Shown: in pieces, positions 58,607 to 64,000 of the stretch
Numbering within the stretch: position 1 is the stretch's first letter
How the letters are laid out: each line of letters begins with the position of its first letter
Assembly: GCA_030348385.1 (NCBI GenBank)
Contig: JAUCFP010000006.1
Coordinates: 1,674,001-1,738,000 of the forward strand
Length of the DNA: 64,000 bases
Reading direction: 5' to 3'
From: Cytobacillus sp. NJ13
Lineage (GTDB): Bacteria; Bacillota; Bacilli; Bacillales; Cytobacillaceae
Position numbers and translations under genes: made by a program
Notes under the pieces: model-generated
What the model was told of the DNA's origin: nothing
The model's input: the letters and a program-made list of their open reading frames with translations, nothing else
Database searches by the model: none

Positions 58607-60682
58607 TTAACTTTGCTTTTCTTCCTTATAGTCGCATTCAACACACTGAACCTGGACACCTTTTTTGAGTTTTTTCTCAACTAGAAGGTTATCACATTTT
58701 GGACAGCTTCTTGGCAGGGGCTTATCCCATGAAATAAAGTCACATTCAGGGAATCTATCACAGCCGTAGAAGATCCGGCGTTTTTTGCTTTTTCTTTCTA
58801 TTATATTTCCTTCTTTGCACTTCGGACACTTCACACCTATATCCTTTACAATCGGTTTTGTATTGCGGCAGTCAGGGAAATTACTGCATGCCATGAATTT
58901 TCCATAGCGCCCCATCTTGAACACCATTGGATTTCCGCATTGCTCACAATCTTCACCTGCAGGTTCATCCTTAATTTCAACTTCCTGCATTTCTTTTTCT
59001 GCTTTCTCTAGCCGCTTTTCAAAGTCTCCGTAAAATTCATCAATGATTTTCACCCAATACACTTTGCCTTCTTCCACATAGTCCAGGTCTTTTTCCATTT
59101 TCGCGGTGAATTCTATATCTAGGATTTCCGGGAAAAATTCTATCATCAACTCATGAACGATTTCACCAAGCTCTGTTGGAACAAAACGTTTGTTGTCTAA
59201 GGCGACGTAACCCCGTTTTTGGATGGTATCCAGAGTCGGAGCAAAAGTCGATGGACGGCCAATTCCTTGTTCTTCAAGCGTTTTAACAAGTCTTGCCTCG
59301 GTATATCTTGGAGGAGGCTGGGTAAAGTGCTGCTTGGGTTCAATATCCTTCTTAAGAACCTCGTCTCCTTCTTTAAGGTCAGGAAGCATATTATCCTTTT
59401 CTTCTGACTGGTCATCCGTTCCCTCAACATAAACCTTCATAAAACCAGAAAATTTCACTTTAGAGCCAGTAGCCCTGAATATAACCTCACCGTTTTTAAG
59501 ATCAACACTCATAGTATCCATTACTGCAGGCGCCATCTGGCTTGCAACGAAACGCTCCCAAACAAGCCTATATAGCCTTAGCTGGTCACGAGATAAGTAT
59601 TCCTTTAAACTTGTTGGTGCTCTTAAAGTACTTGTAGGACGAATAGCTTCGTGAGCATCCTGGGCATTGCTGTTTTTCTTTTCTTTTTTCTTTTCACTCT
59701 GCAAAAATTCTTCGCCGTAAAAGTTCTTTATATAATCAGCTGCTTCATTTTGAGCAATTTCAGATATTCGAGTTGAATCGGTTCTCATATAAGTAATTAA
59801 ACCGACAGTACCCTCTTTGCCCAAATCTATACCTTCATAAAGCTGCTGGGCAAGCATCATCGTTTTCTTGGCACGGAAATTCAATTTTCTTGCAGCTTCC
59901 TGCTGGAGTGAGGAAGTCGTAAAGGGGGCCGCAGGGTTCCGCTTTCGTTCTTTCTTTGTAACCGAAGCAACTTCGAATTTATTGCCTTCCATCTTGCTTA
60001 AGATATTCTGTACATCACTTTCAGATTTCAATTCAACCTTTTCATTTTCCAAACCATAGAAAGTGGCATCAAACGCTGTTTTTCCTTTCAAGAACTCACC
60101 ATCAATAGACCAGTACTCCTCTGGTATAAAGCTCTTGATTTCTTTCTCTCGGTCAATTATTAACCGTACCGCAACTGATTGTACCCGGCCTGCACTTAAG
60201 CCTTTTTTCACTTTCTTCCATAGTAACGGGCTAATGTTATAACCAACAAGTCTATCCAGCATCCTTCTTGCTTGCTGTGCGTCTACCAAATCCATATTAA
60301 TTGGTCGTGGATGTTTAAAAGATTCTTTTATTGCATCCTTTGTAATCTCGTTAAAAACAACACGGCATTCAGAATTCACATCCATATCTAAGCTATGTGC
60401 CAAATGCCATGCAATAGCCTCACCTTCACGATCCGGGTCAGCCGCGAGGTAAATCTTCTTAGCCTTTTTGGCCGCAGACTTAAGTTCCTTTAAAACTGGA
60501 CCCTTCCCACGAATGGTTATGTACTTTGGTTTAAAGTTGTTTTCAACATCTATTCCGGTTTGGCTTTTAGGCAAATCCCTTATATGGCCCATAGAAGCTT
60601 TAACTTTATATTTTTTCCCTAAATAACGCTCAATCGTTTTCGCCTTTGCAGGTGACTCAACGATTACAAGAAACTCTGACAT
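58607..60682 (-). CDS. topA: DNA topoisomerase I
   Basis: Type IA enzyme relaxing negative supercoils. 691 residues from [20 protein letters not shown]. Toprim domain with E9 and [16 protein letters not shown]; gate region with [20 protein letters not shown] and [20 protein letters not shown]; catalytic Tyr in [14 protein letters not shown] (near 300). Three four-Cys zinc ribbons at the end: CEQCG...CSNFPDC, CPKCK...CDRFPEC, CPKCD...CVEC. The frame extends 11 codons upstream, but the ATG at 60682 is 7 nt after GGAGG. Confidence 0.98.
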   Translation of the reverse strand: MSEFLVIVESPAKAKTIERYLGKKYKVKASMGHIRDLPKSQTGIDVENNFKPKYITIRGKGPVLKELKSAAKKAKKIYLAADPDREGEAIAWHLAHSLDMDVNSECRVVFNEITKDAIKESFKHPRPINMDLVDAQQARRMLDRLVGYNISPLLWKKVKKGLSAGRVQSVAVRLIIDREKEIKSFIPEEYWSIDGEFLKGKTAFDATFYGLENEKVELKSESDVQNILSKMEGNKFEVASVTKKERKRNPAAPFTTSSLQQEAARKLNFRAKKTMMLAQQLYEGIDLGKEGTVGLITYMRTDSTRISEIAQNEAADYIKNFYGEEFLQSEKKKEKKNSNAQDAHEAIRPTSTLRAPTSLKEYLSRDQLRLYRLVWERFVASQMAPAVMDTMSVDLKNGEVIFRATGSKVKFSGFMKVYVEGTDDQSEEKDNMLPDLKEGDEVLKKDIEPKQHFTQPPPRYTEARLVKTLEEQGIGRPSTFAPTLDTIQKRGYVALDNKRFVPTELGEIVHELMIEFFPEILDIEFTAKMEKDLDYVEEGKVYWVKIIDEFYGDFEKRLEKAEKEMQEVEIKDEPAGEDCEQCGNPMVFKMGRYGKFMACSNFPDCRNTKPIVKDIGVKCPKCKEGNIIERKSKKRRIFYGCDRFPECDFISWDKPLPRSCPKCDNLLVEKKLKKGVQVQCVECDYKEEKQS

Positions 60683-61127
60683 CAATAGTCCTCCTTGAGA
60701 GGGATTTTTAAACATTCAGGCAAAATCAATCTTGAATTGCGGTACTTCTTGCCCTGCTAAACTTGCCTGCTTTCATTTATCAATAACCTATAAAACAGCC
60801 TCAGGTTGGATATTTATATCCTGAGGAGCGGTTTAAGTGTCTTTTAGCATAATTGAATTAATATGAATTATTCTTCGCCAGCTTGCTGTTATCATCAGCT
60901 TTACTGCTTGCGTATTGAAATATTCATTATTATTCTACATTCTATTCAAGTTTGTCAAACTTAAGCGGAATATTTCCGCAACCGTTTCCAAGAAAAAATT
61001 CTAAAATGAATAAACAAGCAGTCTTTTTCTTTCCATAATACCTGTTGCAAAATGTATAACAGTTTTAATAGAATTTCAACCTTTTTGTAAAAATTCCTTT
61101 AAATTAACACAATTAATATGAGCTGAT
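60683..61127 (-). promoter_or_regulatory. topA promoter and long leader with hairpin
   Basis: 445 bp without a gene. Promoter candidate: -35 TTGACA (60958-60953), 18-nt spacer, -10 AATAAT (60934-60929); expected start near 60922, so the leader is about 240 nt. In it CCTCAGG (60820-60826 arm) pairs with the arm at 60799-60805, enclosing GGATAT/ATATCC, followed on the minus strand by CTGTTTTAT: a terminator-like hairpin. Upstream are GCGGAATATTTCCGC (60965-60979) and AAGTTTGTCAAACTT, the latter overlapping the -35. Confidence 0.5.
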
Positions 61128-61165
61128 GTAAGAAAAGGAGCACTTAATTAATAACAAGGCTCCTA
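61128..61165 (-). terminator. Terminator after dprA
   Basis: AGGAGC (61136-61141) and GCTCCT (61159-61164) pair, extended by CTT/AAG after a mismatch; on the minus strand CCTTTTCTT follows. It begins about 15 bp after dprA. Confidence 0.65.
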
Positions 61166-61178
61166 TTTCATTTACTGA

Positions 61179-62054
61179 TCAGTAAAGAAATTCTTCTAAA
61201 ATATCTTCAGCTGATTTTACCAGTTTGGCGCCTTGCTGAATTAATTCATTGGTTCCCCCTGAAAACGGGCTAAATATATTTCCAGGGACTGCAAAGACAT
61301 CTCTTCCTTCTTGAACCGCATAATTAGCTGTGATAAGGGAGCCGCTTTTGCTTTTTGCCTGGATTATCAGTGTGCCTCTGCTAATGCCGCTGATAATTCG
61401 GTTCCTCATTGGAAACTGCCATCTTGAGGGTCTTGTGTCTGGCGGATATTCAGAAATAACCAGCTGATTTTTCATCATTTCATATGCCAGCTTTTGATTA
61501 GCCTGGGGATAAATATGGAACAGACCGCCAGCTATGACACCAATTGTTTTCCCTTTATTTTTGATTGCTTCCTTATGCGCAATGGCATCAATGCCAGCCG
61601 CCAGCCCGCTTACAATAATAACCCCTTTTTCAATAAGCTTGGGAAACATGTATTGAATGGCTTTTTCTCCATACTCTGTTGCCTGTCTGGATCCGACAAC
61701 GGCCAGGTGAGATCCGCTATTCAGAAGACCGATATCACCTCTCGCATAAATAACCCATGGCGGCTGGTACGTTTCTTTTAATAGCCTTGGATATTCCTCA
61801 TCAAAAATAGTAATGGTTCTAATGCCATTTGGTGAGTATTGGCGGATTTGTTCCTGGATTTGATCGGAATGAAGATCTTGGAGTACATTTGAAGGACAAT
61901 CTTGAGTGGTGAATATGCGGGGCATCATTCGGCGGGTTGAATCATTATACATACATTTTAATTGGGGATCTTTCTTCAGAATGTAATAAATCATCTTCCA
62001 GCTCATTCCTCTGCAATGATGGAGATGGGTGAGCCTCATATTAAATTCATTCAT
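61179..62054 (-). CDS. dprA: DNA processing protein DprA (Smf)
   Basis: Loads RecA on incoming single-stranded DNA during transformation. 291 residues. An N-terminal helical region (about 1-70) is followed by the Rossmann-like core: LAVVGSRQATEYGEKAIQYM, IIVSGLAAGIDAIAHKEAIK, TIGVIAGGLFHIYPQANQKL, VISEYPPDTRPSRWQFPMRN and IIQAKSKSGSLITANYAVQE. The ATG at 62054 follows CAGGAGG. It shows competence-type DNA uptake genes in the genome, not competence itself. Order sucD-dprA-topA as in B. subtilis. Confidence 0.96.
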   Translation of the reverse strand: MNEFNMRLTHLHHCRGMSWKMIYYILKKDPQLKCMYNDSTRRMMPRIFTTQDCPSNVLQDLHSDQIQEQIRQYSPNGIRTITIFDEEYPRLLKETYQPPWVIYARGDIGLLNSGSHLAVVGSRQATEYGEKAIQYMFPKLIEKGVIIVSGLAAGIDAIAHKEAIKNKGKTIGVIAGGLFHIYPQANQKLAYEMMKNQLVISEYPPDTRPSRWQFPMRNRIISGISRGTLIIQAKSKSGSLITANYAVQEGRDVFAVPGNIFSPFSGGTNELIQQGAKLVKSAEDILEEFLY

Positions 62055-62117
62055 AGGGAGCCTCCTGAATAATTTTTAAAAGCGGGGTAAGGGCGGGGAT
62101 ACCTGGATTTGCCAATG

Positions 62118-62149
62118 CAGAAATAGTCCCTCAATTTGAGGGACTATTC
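62118..62149 (-). terminator. Terminator after sucD
   Basis: AATAGTCCCTC (62122-62132) and GAGGGACTATT (62138-62148) form a perfect 11-bp stem, extended by A-T pairs in the loop. The T-run on the minus strand is short (TTTCTGC), so efficiency is uncertain. It starts about 20 bp after sucD. Confidence 0.7.
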
Positions 62150-62168
62150 TTGAATTATTTAAATAAAA

Positions 62169-63071
62169 TTAATGAGTTTTACACTGATCATAAAGGCCTT
62201 TTTCTTTTAAAACCTTTATCAGGGTTTCACCCATTACGGATGGAGTGTCCGCTACTTGAATACCGCATTCATTCATAACACGGATTTTTTCATCAGCTGT
62301 TCCTTTGCCTCCTGAAATAATTGCGCCGGCATGGCCCATACGCTTTCCAGGAGGTGCAGTGCGTCCGCCGATGAAGCCTACAACTGGCTTAGTCATATTC
62401 GCTTTAACCCACTCTGCAGCTTCTTCTTCAGCTGTTCCGCCGATTTCACCAATCATGATTACAGCATAAGTATCTGGATCTTCATTAAATGCTTTTAATA
62501 CATCGATGAAGTTTGTTCCGTTAACCGGGTCTCCGCCGATTCCAACAGCAGTAGACTGGCCGATTCCAGCTTGTGACAGCTGGTGTACTGCTTCATAAGT
62601 CAATGTTCCAGAACGGGAAACAACCCCAACATGACCTTTAGTATGGATGTATCCAGGCATAATGCCGATCTTACACTCATCAGGAGTAATAACACCAGGG
62701 CAGTTAGGACCTACAAGGCGAGTCTTCTTGCCTTCCATATAACGCTTAACTTTAACCATATCCAATACGGGAATATGCTCAGTGATACAAATGGCAAGAT
62801 CCAATTCTGCATCTACGGCCTCAAGAATAGCATCTGCAGCAAATGGAGCTGGAACATAGATAACTGAGGCGTTTGCGCCTGTCGCCTTAACTGCTTCCTC
62901 CACAGTATTGAAGACAGGAACACCTTCTACTTCAGTACCGCCTTTACCCGGAGTAACACCGCCGACAATTTGCGTTCCGTATTCAAGCATTTGCTTAGTA
63001 TGGAAAAGGGCTGTTGAACCAGTAATCCCTTGAACTATAACTTTAGTATCTTTATTAATAAATACGCTCAC
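62169..63071 (-). CDS. sucD: Succinyl-CoA synthetase (ADP-forming) subunit alpha
   Basis: With SucC makes ATP from succinyl-CoA in the TCA cycle; carries the phospho-histidine. 300 residues. CoA-binding fold [20 protein letters not shown], then [40 protein letters not shown] and the active His in [20 protein letters not shown] (near 245). The start is GTG at 63071, with AGGAG 7 nt upstream, matching the B. subtilis N-terminus; the frame continues 19 codons upstream without family similarity. Confidence 0.97.
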   Translation of the reverse strand: MSVFINKDTKVIVQGITGSTALFHTKQMLEYGTQIVGGVTPGKGGTEVEGVPVFNTVEEAVKATGANASVIYVPAPFAADAILEAVDAELDLAICITEHIPVLDMVKVKRYMEGKKTRLVGPNCPGVITPDECKIGIMPGYIHTKGHVGVVSRSGTLTYEAVHQLSQAGIGQSTAVGIGGDPVNGTNFIDVLKAFNEDPDTYAVIMIGEIGGTAEEEAAEWVKANMTKPVVGFIGGRTAPPGKRMGHAGAIISGGKGTADEKIRVMNECGIQVADTPSVMGETLIKVLKEKGLYDQCKTH

Positions 63072-63204
63072 GTTAATTCTCCTTTCTGGTCTAAAGAGTG
63101 CCATCCTGCGTTCAAAGGTCATAAGCAAAAGATCTATCAGGCAATAACGCCTAAAGGGTTCCGCTATATGCCTTAGACACTGAACGGCCGCTCAATTTTG
63201 ATTC

Positions 63205-64000
63205 TTAGCCTACTAAAGAAACGATTTTTTGTGCGCCGTCAGCCATTGATTCAGCTGCGATGATATCGATATCGGATTCAGCAAGGATCTTCTTGCCCAA
63301 TTCAACATTCGTACCTTCCAAACGTACAACTAAAGGCACAGTCAAGCCTACTTGCTTCGCTGCTTCCACTACACCAGTGGCGATGACGTCACACTTCATG
63401 ATTCCGCCAAAAATATTAACAAAAATACCTTTTACGTTTTTATCAGAAAGGATGATTTTGAAAGCTTCAGTAACCTTCTCAGCGGTTGCTCCGCCCCCAA
63501 CATCAAGGAAGTTGGCCGGGTCTCCGCCATAGTGCTTAACGATATCCATAGTAGCCATCGCCAATCCTGCACCGTTAACCATGCAGCCGATGTTTCCATC
63601 AAGGGAAATATAGCTCAGGTCATATTTTGATGCTTCGATTTCCTTTGCATCCTCTTCTTCAAGGTCACGAAGAGCCATGATGTCTTTTTGACGGTAAAGA
63701 GCATTTGAATCAAAGTTCAGCTTTGCATCCAGAGCCATTACTTTGCCGTCACCAGTTACTACTAATGGATTGATTTCAGCGATGGAGCAATCTTTTTCTA
63801 TATAAGCTCTGTATAAGCCCATCATGAATTTAACAGCTTGTCCGACAAGCTTTGATGGGATGTTGATATTAAAAGCGATTCTGCGCGCCTGGAATGCTGT
63901 TAAACCAAGTACAGGATCGATTTCTTCCTTGAAGATCTTTTCAGGCGTCTGTTCAGCCACTTCTTCGATTTCTGTGCCGCCCTCTTCAGAAGCCATTAAA
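63205..64000 (-). CDS. sucC: Succinyl-CoA synthetase subunit beta, C-terminal part, cut by window edge
   Basis: Nucleotide-binding partner of SucD. About 265 of roughly 386 residues are visible; the N-terminus lies beyond 64000. Seen: [60 protein letters not shown] and [20 protein letters not shown], all strongly conserved. The frame remains open to the window end, so the first methionine in view (63996) is internal. It precedes sucD by 133 bp. Confidence 0.97.
   Translation of the reverse strand, partial: LMASEEGGTEIEEVAEQTPEKIFKEEIDPVLGLTAFQARRIAFNINIPSKLVGQAVKFMMGLYRAYIEKDCSIAEINPLVVTGDGKVMALDAKLNFDSNALYRQKDIMALRDLEEEDAKEIEASKYDLSYISLDGNIGCMVNGAGLAMATMDIVKHYGGDPANFLDVGGGATAEKVTEAFKIILSDKNVKGIFVNIFGGIMKCDVIATGVVEAAKQVGLTVPLVVRLEGTNVELGKKILAESDIDIIAAESMADGAQKIVSLVG

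Noticed and set aside
58447..58680. 77-codon minus-strand frame overlapping the end of topA
   Set aside because: It overlaps the last zinc-ribbon codons of topA in another frame and runs through the topA terminator hairpin. There is no SD and no recognisable protein.

Overview
The window is a 64-kb stretch of low-GC Firmicute chromosome. Protein sequences and gene order point to the family Bacillaceae (a Bacillus, Cytobacillus or Mesobacillus type of organism): PolC, CodY, SigD, HslV/HslU, the complete fla/che cluster and the frr-uppS-cdsA-dxr-rseP-proS-polC series lie in the order known from Bacillus subtilis. The genus is an inference from resemblance only. Every convincing gene lies on the minus strand, so transcription runs from high to low coordinates. 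Both ends are cut: sucC lacks its N-terminus (63205-64000) and pnp lacks its C-terminus (1-572). I found no tRNA, rRNA, CRISPR array, transposase or prophage gene.

In the direction of transcription the layout is as follows. (1) 64000-53133, housekeeping: succinyl-CoA synthetase sucC-sucD, dprA, topA, trmFO, xerC, hslV-hslU and the global regulator codY, with hairpin terminators after sucD, dprA, topA and codY. (2) 52705-23177, a roughly 30-kb flagellar/chemotaxis cluster. It runs from flgB-flgC-fliE-fliF-fliG-fliH-fliI-fliJ-motE-fliK-flgD (basal body, C-ring, export ATPase, hook cap), through a TIGR02530-like gene, flgE, swrD and fliL-fliM-fliY-cheY, to fliO-fliP-fliQ-fliR-flhB-flhA (export gate), flhF-flhG (number and placement), cheB-cheA-cheW-cheC-cheD and sigD. 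It ends with a DUF342/FapA-like gene, an unrecognised 103-aa protein and a SwrB-like protein. A sigma-A-type promoter with a CodY-box-like sequence in its spacer lies upstream of flgB. (3) 23029-19855, rpsB-tsf-pyrH-frr. (4) 19502-8904, uppS-cdsA-dxr-rseP-proS-polC: isoprenoid, lipid and wall precursors, the site-2 protease, and replication. (5) 8632-3381, rimP-nusA-rnpM-rplGA-infB-ylxP-rbfA, closed by a strong terminator, then truB, ribF, rpsO and pnp.

The gene content is ordinary for the family. The less expected signals are between genes. A short interspersed repeat that begins AGAAAAGCG and folds into a hairpin occurs as three full copies, each just upstream of a gene start (truB, dxr, flhA) and in the same orientation. 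Related copies form a terminator after rpsB and a fragment between flhB and flhA. Two consecutive terminator-like hairpins separate rpsB from tsf. The swrD gene has a TTG start preceded by an 8-bp hairpin with GGAGG in its loop. Flagellar genes use TTG or GTG starts far more often than their housekeeping neighbours (9 of 32 against 2 of 29 by my start choices). Several start codons were moved downstream of the longest reading frame because a Shine-Dalgarno (SD) sequence fits only the internal start.
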